A program made the translations under genes and the position numbers. A stretch of 64,000 nucleotides of DNA from an uncultured bacterium. GTDB taxonomy: Bacteria > Bacillota > Clostridia > Christensenellales > HGM11417. Below, one piece after another: positions 48,272-57,589 of this stretch; positions within the stretch are counted from its first letter, which is position 1; each line of letters opens with the position of its first letter. The stretch covers positions 68,314 through 132,313 of the forward strand of contig CAJMQN010000007.1 of assembly GCA_905215695.1 (NCBI GenBank), read 5' to 3'. The notes under the pieces are model-generated. The model made no database searches, was not told the DNA's origin, and saw only the letters and a program-made list of their open reading frames with translations.

Positions 48272-49198
48272 ATGATGACAAAAAAGAGAATCAAATGGGG
48301 GGTCAACCGCAGACAGCTATTTTTCATGGCGTCGCTGGGATTCCTGTTTCTGCTTGCGTTTGCGTATGCGCCCATGTTTGGTATCGTGCTGGCATTTACA
48401 AAGGGTGACTATGTCATGGATATCATGAAGGCGATGTTCGGCAGTGAATTCGTGGGATTTGCCAACTTTGAAAAATTTCTGACCGACCCAGATTTTCTCA
48501 ACGTGGTCTGGAACACCATTGGGCTGAATCTGCTCTCGTTGGCGCTGACCTTTCCCGCGCCCATTGTCTTTGCGCTTCTCATCAACGAGTTCAAACATAA
48601 GGGCTACAAAAAAGCGGTACAGACGATCTCTTACTTTCCCTATTTTATCTCCTGGATCGTCTTTGGCGGAATCATTCTCGCGCTTCTCGACCCGCAGACC
48701 GGCGTCGTCAACGGGCTTTTGGTGCGGTTTGGAATTGTGGAAGAACCCATCAACTTCGGCGTCGCGAAGTATTTTTGGGGACTCATGATTGTGACCGCGC
48801 TCATAAAAGGCGTCGGGTGGGGGTCGATTATCTATCTCGCGGCGATTGCAGGAATCGACACCGCCATGTATGAGGCGGCGGAAATCGACGGGGCGAACCG
48901 CTTTGACAAAATGATTCGAATCACCTTGCCCTCCATTGCGCCCACGATTACGGTCTTTCTGATTCTTGCCGTCAGCGGAATTTTAAACAGCGGATTCGAT
49001 CAGATTTGGATTTTTCAAAACCAAATGAACCTTGACCGAAGTGAAGTGATTGACACTTACGTCTATAAGTACGGCGTTTTGAATATGCGCTATTCCTACG
49101 CGACAGCAATCGGGCTACTGAAATCCGTGCTCGCGCTCATACTGCTCTCGGGGTCCAACCTCTTGAGCAAAAAATTGACGGGGAGGGGGATTTTCTGA
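48272..49198 (+). CDS. ABC transporter permease, LplB type
   Basis: A 308-residue permease with six helices. The EAA motif that docks the ATPase is YEAAEIDGANRFDKMIRITLPSI (about 205-227). RRQLFFMASLGFLFLLAFAYAPMFGIVLAFTKG and the long periplasmic-side loop mark the LplB/YteP polysaccharide-type branch of CUT1 transporters. The start is ATG 48272 with GGAGAGGTGGAGAG. The stop overlaps the ATG of the next permease. Confidence 0.92.
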   Translation: MMTKKRIKWGVNRRQLFFMASLGFLFLLAFAYAPMFGIVLAFTKGDYVMDIMKAMFGSEFVGFANFEKFLTDPDFLNVVWNTIGLNLLSLALTFPAPIVFALLINEFKHKGYKKAVQTISYFPYFISWIVFGGIILALLDPQTGVVNGLLVRFGIVEEPINFGVAKYFWGLMIVTALIKGVGWGSIIYLAAIAGIDTAMYEAAEIDGANRFDKMIRITLPSIAPTITVFLILAVSGILNSGFDQIWIFQNQMNLDRSEVIDTYVYKYGVLNMRYSYATAIGLLKSVLALILLSGSNLLSKKLTGRGIF

Positions 49199-50073
49199 TG
49201 AAAAAGAAGGTTAGACTGAACGCCTTTGACATTGTCAACTATGTTCTCTTCGGACTCTTTGCGCTTTTGACCATCTATCCCATGTGGTACGTCCTTGTGG
49301 GTTCCTTTAACGAGGGCATGGATTACCTTGCAGGCGGCGTCTATTTTTGGCCGCGCAAATTTGTATTCGATAACTTTGCGCTCATATTCAACGACGCAAA
49401 GCTCTGGAATGCCTATTTCATCACCCTTTCCCGAACCGTTCTCGGCACGACCATTGCAATCGGATTCACTTCGCTCGTGGCGTATGCAATGAGCCGAAAA
49501 GAACTTCCCTTCAAAAACTTTTTCTATTGGGTCAACATTTTCACGATGTTTTTCGGGGGCGGACTTGTTCCCTTCTTTCTCATCATCAAGACGCTTGGGC
49601 TCTACAACAGCTACCTTCTGTATCTGATTCCCTGTGCCTATTCGGTCTATCACATGATTATCATTTCGAACTACCTGCGTTCGATTCCCGAGGATCTGCA
49701 CGAGTCCGCCGTCATAGACGGCGCGGGAGAATTCCGCATTTTCTTCTCCATCATGTTTCCGCTCTCGACGCCCGTCATTGCGACGGTCGCTCTCTGGGTC
49801 GCAATCGGACATTGGAATTCCTATTTCGACACCATGGTCTATACGAGTAGCGAGTCCCTTTGGACGCTGCAATTCTATCTCATGAAACTTATCAATTCCA
49901 GCTCGGTCAACACCGGCGGCATCACGCTTCCGCCAAGCGTGCTCGAGAATATCACGGCAGAGTCCGTAACCTATGCGGCAATTATCGTAAGCGTTCTGCC
50001 CGTTCTTTTCGTGTTTCCCTTCATCTCCAAGTATTTCGACAAGGGAATCATGATCGGATCACTCAAGGGCTGA
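49198..50073 (+). CDS. ABC transporter permease, LplC type
   Basis: A 291-residue permease. The EAA loop is LHESAVIDGAGEFRIFFSIMFPLSTPVIATVA, and IYPMWYVLVGSFNEG near the start is typical of the second permease of LplABC systems. It pairs with the preceding permease, which it overlaps. No ATP-binding subunit is encoded in this operon; such transporters usually share one ATPase (MsmX type). Confidence 0.92.
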   Translation: MKKKVRLNAFDIVNYVLFGLFALLTIYPMWYVLVGSFNEGMDYLAGGVYFWPRKFVFDNFALIFNDAKLWNAYFITLSRTVLGTTIAIGFTSLVAYAMSRKELPFKNFFYWVNIFTMFFGGGLVPFFLIIKTLGLYNSYLLYLIPCAYSVYHMIIISNYLRSIPEDLHESAVIDGAGEFRIFFSIMFPLSTPVIATVALWVAIGHWNSYFDTMVYTSSESLWTLQFYLMKLINSSSVNTGGITLPPSVLENITAESVTYAAIIVSVLPVLFVFPFISKYFDKGIMIGSLKG

Positions 50074-50090
50074 CGATAAGGAGGTAAAAT

Positions 50091-51827
50091 ATGAAGAAAA
50101 CAATGTGCCTTCTCATCGCCGCGTTGTTCCTGATCGGGACAGCGGCGTGCGGCGGGAGCAAACTCCACGACGACAGCTATCTCGACAGATTCGAGAACAC
50201 GCCCGACGACGGCAAGCCGAGCTGGGAATACGACAACACGGAATATGAATTCAGCTGGTTTTTAAATGCTTCCTGGATGGTCTGGCCCACAAACGGCGCG
50301 GATATGGTTTCCCGTGTCATCTACGAGAAGACCGGCTGTAAGATTAAAATTCTGACGCCGGGCGACGACAGCGGAAACGAGCTTTCGACCATGATCGGCT
50401 CGGGCGACCTTGCCGATGTCGTCAGCGTTCAGGCGGGTTCGCTTGCGGCGAGTCAGCTTGCCGATCAGGGTTATGTTTGGGCGATTGACACGCTCATGGA
50501 GCGTTTTGCGCCCTCGATGAAACCCCGATATCTCGAGGAACAGCGGGATGTGTACGACTGGTTCAAGCGCGGGGACGGGAAGCTCTACGGGATTCCCAAC
50601 CTCTGTTATTCCGATTACTATCTCGGAGACTCGAAGCTCGCACCCAACGGCGGAATCCTTGTTCGTGAGGATTGGTACGAGGAGGTCGTGCGGGAGACCG
50701 GCGAGGACATGACCACAAAGGAGAGCTTTTTAAAGGGCTGTGAATACATTGCCGGAAAATATCCGAAGGCAATTCCCGTTCAGCTCGACCCCTTTACGGC
50801 GGACGGAAATCTTTCGGTGACCTGGCTCATGCAGTATTTTGCGGTTCCCTATGAGAAGACGGACGGGGGCTACAATTATCAGTACGCCGACCCGCGTTTC
50901 CGAGAGGTGATTTCCTTTTTGAACCGACTCTACTCCGAAAAATATGTTGCGGACGCCAACTTAACGGCAAACAGCGACGCCGTTCAGCGCAATATCGCGC
51001 AGGGGAACGTCTTTGTGAGCATGGCGACCCCGCAGAACTACAACAACGCTTTTATCAACCTCTACAACAATGGTGTCACCTATGTGCCCCTTGTTTTGCA
51101 CAACGACGCGGGAGACGCGCCTGTCTTGCAGGACCTGCGGGGCAAAGGCTATCTCCTCTCGATGATTACGCGCAAGGCGGAGAGTCCGGACAAGATTATC
51201 AAGGTGTTCGACTATTTAACAAGCGAAGAGGGACAGCTTCTCATTAACTTCGGCGTGGAAGGGGATACCTTCGTGTGGGACGAAAACCATGAGAAAGTGG
51301 TCTGGACGCAGAAGTATTTGGACGACTACGCGGCAAACGATACCACAAAGTACGGTTTCGGGCTGTGCAATATGCTCTTGAACCAAAGTTTTTACGACAA
51401 GGTGTATCCGGCGGGTACCGCGGGCAAAAAGGATGAAAATATCTATATCTCCAATCTCAAACGTCCTTTGAGTCCGTATAGTTACGACTATACGCCCTCC
51501 TTTCTGCTCCCGGACACTTCGCGTTCGGACTACTTTACCTATGTGGAAAAGTCCGAAAATCTCAACAAGATGTGGGGACGCTTCCTGCCGCTCATGATAG
51601 GCGCCGCCAATGAGACAAAGGCGCTCGAGAGACTGGACTCGACGCTCGCAAGTATGCGGGAGAACGGTTTGGAATTTGTCGTATCCTTCATGTCCGAGGG
51701 TTACGACCGCGCAAAGACGGCGGCAGGCGTCACGGTGGGCTGGCCGGCTTATCGTGAGGACTATGTGAAGCCTGTGACAGGTGCGAACGGAGATTTTTCA
51801 TACTGGCAGGACGCCGTACACGACTAA
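50091..51827 (+). CDS. Extracellular solute-binding lipoprotein, LplA type
   Basis: A 578-residue family 1 binding protein. The lipobox is GTAAC with C20 lipidated. The mature domain begins with YEFSWFLNASWMVWP, and GSGDLADVVSVQAG, GKLYGIPNLCYSDYYLGDS and MITRKAESPDKIIKVFDYLTS are typical for large binding proteins of oligosaccharide systems. AAGGAGGT precedes the ATG. With the two permeases it forms the uptake system of this operon. Confidence 0.92.
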   Translation: MKKTMCLLIAALFLIGTAACGGSKLHDDSYLDRFENTPDDGKPSWEYDNTEYEFSWFLNASWMVWPTNGADMVSRVIYEKTGCKIKILTPGDDSGNELSTMIGSGDLADVVSVQAGSLAASQLADQGYVWAIDTLMERFAPSMKPRYLEEQRDVYDWFKRGDGKLYGIPNLCYSDYYLGDSKLAPNGGILVREDWYEEVVRETGEDMTTKESFLKGCEYIAGKYPKAIPVQLDPFTADGNLSVTWLMQYFAVPYEKTDGGYNYQYADPRFREVISFLNRLYSEKYVADANLTANSDAVQRNIAQGNVFVSMATPQNYNNAFINLYNNGVTYVPLVLHNDAGDAPVLQDLRGKGYLLSMITRKAESPDKIIKVFDYLTSEEGQLLINFGVEGDTFVWDENHEKVVWTQKYLDDYAANDTTKYGFGLCNMLLNQSFYDKVYPAGTAGKKDENIYISNLKRPLSPYSYDYTPSFLLPDTSRSDYFTYVEKSENLNKMWGRFLPLMIGAANETKALERLDSTLASMRENGLEFVVSFMSEGYDRAKTAAGVTVGWPAYREDYVKPVTGANGDFSYWQDAVHD

Positions 51828-51846
51828 AAAAAGGAAAGACGAGAAA

Positions 51847-52764
51847 ATGACTGACTTGAAGATTTTGATTGACACAGACGTGGGAGACGACATTGACGAC
51901 GCATTTGCATTGACCTTGGCGGCAAACGCGGGGCTGGACGTATTGGGCGTGACCACGGTATTCCGTAATGCGCATCAGCGCGCACAGATGGCAAAACTTT
52001 TGCTCCGCCTCTGCGGACGGGAGGAGATTCCCGTCCGGGCGGGCGCGGATCTGCCCCTGATTCAGCGTGTGGAATTTCTCCGCCCCCCGGAGGTCTATGC
52101 AAAGGAAGAGGAGAAGGGCTATTACACGCTGCCGCAGTACCTGCCCGAAATGGAAGAGGAGAGCGTTTCCTCCGAACACGCAGTGGATTTCATCATCCGT
52201 TCCGCGCGTGAAAATCCCGGGAAACTGACTGTGCTCCTCATCGGACCGATGACCAACCTCGCCCTCGCCATCCGCAAGGCACCGGACATTGTCCGTGACA
52301 TCAGGGAGGTGCGTTTCATCGGCGGGAACTTCAGCGTGGAATTCCCCGAGTGGAACATCGCCTGCGACCCCGAGGCGGCGCGCATCGTGCTGACTTCCGG
52401 GATACCCGCCTATGCAATCGGAATCGACGTGACCATGCGCTGTCCGCTCTCGGACGAACAGCTCGAAAAGCTCCGCTCGATCCGCCACGGGACCAACTCA
52501 CTCCTCTGTCAGATGATGGAAAAGTGGTTTTTGCACTATCAATTTGACCGCCCTGTGATGCACGACCCTCTGCTTATCGCGCAGTTGCTTGCCCCCGAAA
52601 CGGTGACATTTGAGCGAAAACGTGTCTTTGTGGGGCTCGAGGGAGAGAAACGGCAGAAGGTGTATCTTGAAAGCGAGCCTACTCTTCTCAATGCGGAAGT
52701 CTCGGTGGCGACGGATGTCTGTCCCGAATCCTTCTTTGAAGTGTTCAATCGGTATATTTTTTAA
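51847..52764 (+). CDS. Nucleoside hydrolase, IunH family
   Basis: A 305-residue nucleoside hydrolase. The calcium and ribose site is LIDTDVGDDIDDAFAL near residue 8; VLLIGPMTNLALA, EFPEWNIACDPEAARIVL and the late PVMHDPLLIAQLL match the family. It hydrolyses ribonucleosides to ribose and base, and no signal peptide is seen, so it works in the cytoplasm. Its place inside a LacI-controlled carbohydrate-uptake operon is uncommon and suggests the imported compound contains a ribosyl-type N-glycosidic bond. Confidence 0.88.
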   Translation: MTDLKILIDTDVGDDIDDAFALTLAANAGLDVLGVTTVFRNAHQRAQMAKLLLRLCGREEIPVRAGADLPLIQRVEFLRPPEVYAKEEEKGYYTLPQYLPEMEEESVSSEHAVDFIIRSARENPGKLTVLLIGPMTNLALAIRKAPDIVRDIREVRFIGGNFSVEFPEWNIACDPEAARIVLTSGIPAYAIGIDVTMRCPLSDEQLEKLRSIRHGTNSLLCQMMEKWFLHYQFDRPVMHDPLLIAQLLAPETVTFERKRVFVGLEGEKRQKVYLESEPTLLNAEVSVATDVCPESFFEVFNRYIF

Positions 52765-52797
52765 TCCGGGAAGACCCCGGAAAAAGATAGGAGGAAA

Positions 52798-54840
52798 ATG
52801 ATGAAAAAGACGAAACTGTTTGTTTTTCTGACCGTTCTCGCGCTCTTCTGTACGCTCCTGCCCATGCAGGCGTTCGCGGTGAGTCTGGACGCGCACGAAC
52901 AGGTCAAACTTCAGGCGTCGGCAGGGATCGACGGCGTCGCACTGACGCAGATCGGGGCGTCGCCGGAGGGACAGGGCGGTATCATGATCGACAAACTGCT
53001 CCGCACGGATGCGAGCGGTTACGATTGGATTGCCGTCGAGTATGAGAATACGACCGGCGCCGCCTGGCCTTTCTTTTTAATCTTTCAGCAGAACGGCGCT
53101 TTTACGTACCTGAAAGAGGGCGGCGCGTACAGCCGCTACGATGCCGCGTTCAACCGTGTGGGAGAAAGCGCTGTGCAGTATTCCGCGATTGCGCCCGCGG
53201 TGAGCGCCTCGGGTTGGATAGCGGTACCCGCGTCCTCGATAAACGGCACCCTCGGCACCCTGCAAGCGATCTATCTCACTCTGCCTGCGCAGGCGGAGAA
53301 CCAAATCGAGAAAACGACTCTGCGCTTTGGCAGGATTCTGGGTTTGAGGGGAGATACGCCCGACTGGACTTCGGGAGAGGAAATCTCTGATTTTGCCGGC
53401 TGGCTGGATTCAGATTTTGCGCCGCGGCAAACGGCGCCGACGCTTGTTTCGGCGGCGCGTGTCTATCGCGAAGAGACCTTGCAGCAAGGCGCCTCCGTCT
53501 CACAAATTGAGGGCGCTGTGCTTCGGCAGAACGCAATTTTGACGGATACCTATCAGGAAGGCGGACTCATGGTTAACCGCTTTATGGAGGGCGGAACTTC
53601 GATTGCCGACATGAAGTGGATTGCGCTCGAGTACTACAACCCGAAAGGCGCACCTTGGCCCTTCGTTTTCAAACTTCAGGGAAATCAGAAACAGTGCTAT
53701 ACCACAAATACGCAGGCGAAATATCTGCTTCTCGACTCCGATTTTCAGAAGGTCGGGGAGCAAAGTTCGGAGGGCTATGTCGCTCCGGGCATTTCGCAGA
53801 AGGGCTGGCTGCTCTTCCCTCGTGAAATCTTCGGGGGAATCGACTCGCTCGGCGGGACGCTGGAGGCAATCTATCTCCTGCTCCCCTGCACCTCTGCGGC
53901 GCAGAACGGGGTGACCGAACTGCACTTCGGGCGCATTGTGAGCTATACGGAAACGGAAATTTCCGATTACGGCGCGGGCACGGTGGTTGCCGACCTTTCG
54001 GGCTGGTCCTCCGCGGACTATGCGGCGCGCTTGGTCGGCACATCTGCCGGCGACGGCGGCGCGGATCTCGTGACCGTTTCCCGCGCGGTAACCGCCGAAC
54101 CCGAGCCGCGGATTGGGGACGTGCGTGTGCTCGAGGACTTCGATACGGGATACCCGGAGGACGAGGACGCATACAACGCCGAAATGGCAAAGAAGATTTA
54201 TGCGGCGGTCGGCGGCGTTGCGCTTGCCCGCACCGCGGGCGTCTCGGGCAACGGGTTGAAGTTCAAGATTGTGACCCCTGAACCCGACCGTCCGGACGAC
54301 TATGCGGGCGTGACGTTTACGCCAAAGACGGGCGTTGCGGACTGGGGAAAGTGGGCATCCGAGGAAGAGAGCGCGAAGGGCGTAACCTTCTGGGTCGCAA
54401 ACCCGAGCGCGGCGGAAATTTCCATCGGCTTTGAAATCGACGAGTTCGATCCCGATCAAGATGTTGCGGAGGACTATCGCGGAGAACGCTGGAGCATTGC
54501 GCAGGGCGCGAGAATCTACCTCTACGACACCCAAAAACAGCTCGAATATCTCTTGACGGGATACGGAACTTGTGATATTCCGGTGGGGTTTGAGGGCTGG
54601 GTGCGCATTCCCTTCGATTATTTCACCAAAGCGGCATGGTGCACCTGGGGCAACAGTGTATTTGACCGGGAACGGATTGCGCAGGTGACGATATCCTGTC
54701 ATACCATTCGTAATTCGGGTTTGATTTTCGAGATGGACAGCATGGGCGTCTATTACGACGAGACTGCCGTCGGTTCGATGTTTTTCGGAGGCGGTCACTC
54801 CATACCTGAAAATATGGGTCTTTTGGGAGGCGAAAGATGA
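52798..54840 (+). CDS. Large secreted protein with tandem repeat and binding-type C-terminal domain
   Basis: A 680-residue protein with a signal peptide cleaved after MQAFA (about residue 27). Two related domains follow: about 35-200 and 225-410. Both carry WIAVEYENTTGAAWPFFLIF / WIALEYYNPKGAPWPFVFKL and LQAIYLTLP / LEAIYLLLP patterns. A third domain (about 455-665) contains VLEDFDTGYPEDEDAY, FWVANPSAAEISIGFEID and a calcium- or sugar-binding look of galactose-binding folds. No catalytic motif is seen. I infer carbohydrate binding. It overlaps the next gene by four bases. Confidence 0.75.
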   Translation: MMKKTKLFVFLTVLALFCTLLPMQAFAVSLDAHEQVKLQASAGIDGVALTQIGASPEGQGGIMIDKLLRTDASGYDWIAVEYENTTGAAWPFFLIFQQNGAFTYLKEGGAYSRYDAAFNRVGESAVQYSAIAPAVSASGWIAVPASSINGTLGTLQAIYLTLPAQAENQIEKTTLRFGRILGLRGDTPDWTSGEEISDFAGWLDSDFAPRQTAPTLVSAARVYREETLQQGASVSQIEGAVLRQNAILTDTYQEGGLMVNRFMEGGTSIADMKWIALEYYNPKGAPWPFVFKLQGNQKQCYTTNTQAKYLLLDSDFQKVGEQSSEGYVAPGISQKGWLLFPREIFGGIDSLGGTLEAIYLLLPCTSAAQNGVTELHFGRIVSYTETEISDYGAGTVVADLSGWSSADYAARLVGTSAGDGGADLVTVSRAVTAEPEPRIGDVRVLEDFDTGYPEDEDAYNAEMAKKIYAAVGGVALARTAGVSGNGLKFKIVTPEPDRPDDYAGVTFTPKTGVADWGKWASEEESAKGVTFWVANPSAAEISIGFEIDEFDPDQDVAEDYRGERWSIAQGARIYLYDTQKQLEYLLTGYGTCDIPVGFEGWVRIPFDYFTKAAWCTWGNSVFDRERIAQVTISCHTIRNSGLIFEMDSMGVYYDETAVGSMFFGGGHSIPENMGLLGGER

Positions 54841-55934
54841 AGAGATTGGCGATTGTTCTGACGGCGGCGCTCGTACTGTTTTGCGGCGCCTGCGGCGGCG
54901 AGACAAAACCCGTTGCCAAAGTCCCCGAAGGGATTGACTATCTCTTTTCGGAGAGCGAAGGGTTTGCGAATTCAGCGCCCGCCATCAAGGACGCGGGCGG
55001 CAAACGATATGTATTCTACACGACCAACGAAGAGGCAAATACGGAGGGCGGCGTCATCGCTGCCCGTGTCGGCGAGCAATCGGGCGAAACTTGGGAATTC
55101 GGCGAACAGTCCGTTCTTCTCCGCCCGGAATCGAACGGGTGGGACGGAACGCGCGTGATGAACGCAGATGTGGTGGAGGGAAAGTTCTCCTATCAGAATC
55201 AGGAGTATTCCAAACTTATGGTCTATCAGGCGAACGCCGTCGCCGCGGAAAAACGCTTTCAAATCGGGCTTGCGGTTTCCAACGAGTGGACCTCGGGCTG
55301 GGTGCGCGTGGGAGACAAACCCTTTCTCGCCTATGATTATGAGGGCTATGGCGATACCTTCGGCGTGGGAAATCCGAGCATATTCAGTGTGGACGGGGAG
55401 GGCAAGATCCTGCTCTTCTACAGCTATGGAAGCGCAACGGTGACCTGTACCCGTTTCGTGGAAGCGGACCTGTCCGATCTTGCCGCTCCCGTTCTTTCGG
55501 GATATATCACGGTGGCGGGGGAGGGGCTTCCCCTCGACGGCAATCCTGTCGCAATGGTCGCGAATGCCGATTTTAAGTACGATGCGGAAACACAGACTGT
55601 CTATATGATCAAGGACGGCTATCCTTATGCGGGAAACGCGCCGCAGACCGCTACCAAGGTAGAGGTTGCCAAGGTCGCGGTCGCTGACCTCTATCGTGCG
55701 GAGTGTCGTTGGACACGTGTTGTTTCGGCAATCGACGGTCTCGATCTCGAAGGTTGGGCACGGGTGCATTCCGCCTGCCTTGTCTCGGACGCACAGGGAA
55801 GAATCTCCGACCCCGACGCCCTCGAAATCGGCTTTACCTCCAATATCGCCGCAAAGGACGAGAACGATAAGAAGTACGAATTCTATTCCGGGCTTCACTC
55901 TTACAAGATTCCGGCGCAGAATCGCGAGGACTGA
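54837..55934 (+). CDS. Lipoprotein with beta-propeller (glycosidase-like) fold
   Basis: A 365-residue lipoprotein (lipobox FCGAC, C19). The repeats FANSAPAIKDAGGKRYVFYT, GTRVMNADVVEGKFSYQ, KLMVYQANAV, FQIGLAVSNEW and FGVGNPSIFSVDGEGKILLFYSYG suggest five blades as in GH43/GH130-like enzymes. Typical acid residues are not clear to me, so it could be a binding protein. It is related to the next gene. It should face outwards from the membrane. Confidence 0.75.
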   Translation: MKRLAIVLTAALVLFCGACGGETKPVAKVPEGIDYLFSESEGFANSAPAIKDAGGKRYVFYTTNEEANTEGGVIAARVGEQSGETWEFGEQSVLLRPESNGWDGTRVMNADVVEGKFSYQNQEYSKLMVYQANAVAAEKRFQIGLAVSNEWTSGWVRVGDKPFLAYDYEGYGDTFGVGNPSIFSVDGEGKILLFYSYGSATVTCTRFVEADLSDLAAPVLSGYITVAGEGLPLDGNPVAMVANADFKYDAETQTVYMIKDGYPYAGNAPQTATKVEVAKVAVADLYRAECRWTRVVSAIDGLDLEGWARVHSACLVSDAQGRISDPDALEIGFTSNIAAKDENDKKYEFYSGLHSYKIPAQNRED

Positions 55935-55936
55935 CC

Positions 55937-57031
55937 ATGAAAAGCATGAAACGATTGTGGCTTTTGGCGGTTCTGCCCCTGCTTTTTCTCTCCGCGTGCG
56001 GAGAGGGGGAGCCTACGGGTTACGATACCGGAATGCTCTTCGATGATCCCGTGGAAAACACCTTCAACTATTGTCCGAGCGTCCTACAGACCGATGAGAA
56101 TACGAGATATATCTACTACTGCGCAAACATTCTGCCCGGCGTGATTCAGGATCACATCATCTGCCGCAAGGGTACCCGGGAAAAAGACGGGAAATGGAGT
56201 TGGACGGAGAAAAAGGTCGTGCTCGCACCCACTCCGGGCAAGTACGACGGACTGCACTGCTGTGACCCGTCCGTCATTCAGGGCAAATTCCGTTACGGCG
56301 GGACGGAGTATGCCTATCTCATGGCATACACGGGCAACACCGACCAAATCAATAACAAGGTAGGGCTTGCCGTATCCAACAATCTTATGGAGGGTTGGGT
56401 CAAGGTGGAAGGCGCGTTCCGCACCTATTGGGGCGACCCGAAACATTGGGGCGTGGGGCAGCCAAGTCTCGTGAGCGCAGACAAGAAGGGGGAGGTCTTG
56501 CTCTTCTATTCGGTGGGTTCTACGACCACTTATACGCAGGTGGAACGGCTCGACCTGTCCGATCTCGACAATCCGGTGACTCTATCCTCGGTTCAACTGA
56601 CCCAGCGCGGACTTGTGGATTTAAACGGGAACACGGGGGACGTCATGTCAAACGGCGACTATGCCTACGACCCGTTCAAGAATCGTTACTATGCGGTCTC
56701 GGACTGCCACCCGAATCCGACGGACAGCGATCCGATGTTTGTCGGTTCGCACTTCCGGGTCACGTATCTCAACGAAAAAGCAGGCGCAGAGCCGGGCAGT
56801 CTCTTCGGGACGCAGGAGGCTTCGGCAGGCAAAAGCTGGTCCACCCTCGCGACGGTCGGTCCCAATGAGACGGGTTTTCCCCGGAACAGCAACTGCGGTA
56901 TCGTCACAGACCCCTACGGCTGGATGCTTTCGCAGGATGAAATGGAGGTGTTTTACTCTATCAGTAAAACCGGTGCAAATTTTACCTGGAGCTACCGCAT
57001 CTATCCCTATCTCATTCCCATTCAGGAATAG
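55937..57031 (+). CDS. Lipoprotein with beta-propeller (glycosidase-like) fold, paralogue
   Basis: A 364-residue lipoprotein (lipobox LSAC, C21). It shares the pattern of the previous gene: NYCPSVLQTDENTRYIYYCA, DPSVIQGKFRYGGTEYAYLMAYTGN, KVGLAVSNNLMEGW and WGVGQPSLVSADKKGEVLLFYSVGS. The two are diverged paralogues. It lies two bases after the previous stop and is the last gene of the operon. Confidence 0.75.
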   Translation: MKSMKRLWLLAVLPLLFLSACGEGEPTGYDTGMLFDDPVENTFNYCPSVLQTDENTRYIYYCANILPGVIQDHIICRKGTREKDGKWSWTEKKVVLAPTPGKYDGLHCCDPSVIQGKFRYGGTEYAYLMAYTGNTDQINNKVGLAVSNNLMEGWVKVEGAFRTYWGDPKHWGVGQPSLVSADKKGEVLLFYSVGSTTTYTQVERLDLSDLDNPVTLSSVQLTQRGLVDLNGNTGDVMSNGDYAYDPFKNRYYAVSDCHPNPTDSDPMFVGSHFRVTYLNEKAGAEPGSLFGTQEASAGKSWSTLATVGPNETGFPRNSNCGIVTDPYGWMLSQDEMEVFYSISKTGANFTWSYRIYPYLIPIQE

Positions 57032-57046
57032 AGGGTTGCCGCAAAA

Positions 57047-57085
57047 AAATAAGGGACGCACCAAAGGGCGCGTCCCTTTATTATA
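57047..57085 (+). terminator. Terminator of the LacI-controlled operon
   Basis: AAGGGACGC / GCGTCCCTT with a 10-base loop, then TATTATAT. The U tract is imperfect. Confidence 0.7.
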
Positions 57086-57102
57086 TATTCTTCAAAAAAG
57101 AC

Positions 57103-57139
57103 TTGACAAATTAAACTGTAAGAATTATAATTACAGTTA
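57103..57139 (+). promoter_or_regulatory. Promoter and Rrf2-type operator
   Basis: TTGACA (57103-57108), 17 bases, TATAAT (57126-57131). The palindrome AACTGTAA / TTACAGTT (57114-57121 and 57131-57138) covers the -10 box, as expected for autorepression by the Rrf2 regulator that follows. Confidence 0.8.
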
Positions 57140-57160
57140 AGAAAACCGAAGGAGCGGACA

Positions 57161-57589
57161 ATGAAGGGAGAATTCGGCGTTGCGGTTCACGCGCTTGTCT
57201 ATCTGAATCATCGGGGAGAGCGCAAGTCGAGCGAAGAGATTGCGGAGAATGTGTGCACGAATCCCGCGCGGATTCGCAAGGTTATGGCGCAGTTGCGGCG
57301 CGCGGGGCTTGTTGATGCGCGAGAGGGGAGTGAGGGCGGATTCCGTCTCGCCAAACCCGCGCAATCCGTCACCCTTCAGGAGGTGCTCGCCGCGGTGGAA
57401 ATTCGGTTGATTGACCCTGCTTGGCGCTCGGGGAGCGCAGATATGAACTGTCTTATCGCGTCCGGTATGGCGGACGTGATGGACGAAATTTACGGAGAAC
57501 TCAACCGGCGGTGCGCCGAAACTCTCTCCGGGGTCACGATTGCGGATATTGACCGAAAACTGTTCGCCGAAGGAGGAAAGAGAACATGA
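57161..57589 (+). CDS. Rrf2-family transcriptional regulator
   Basis: A 142-residue Rrf2 regulator. The winged HTH is at about 20-60 (SSEEIAENVCTNPARIRKVMAQLRRAGLVDA) followed by GSEGGFRLAKPAQSVTLQEVL. Three cysteines are present, but not in the classical iron-sulfur spacing, so it may sense thiol state or a ligand differently. CGAAGGAG precedes the ATG. It overlaps the thioredoxin gene by four bases. Confidence 0.9.
   Translation: MKGEFGVAVHALVYLNHRGERKSSEEIAENVCTNPARIRKVMAQLRRAGLVDAREGSEGGFRLAKPAQSVTLQEVLAAVEIRLIDPAWRSGSADMNCLIASGMADVMDEIYGELNRRCAETLSGVTIADIDRKLFAEGGKRT

Noticed and set aside
53500..54906. A 468-residue minus-strand frame opposite the secreted repeat protein
   Set aside because: Antisense shadow; the plus strand has a signal peptide, repeats and a good start site.
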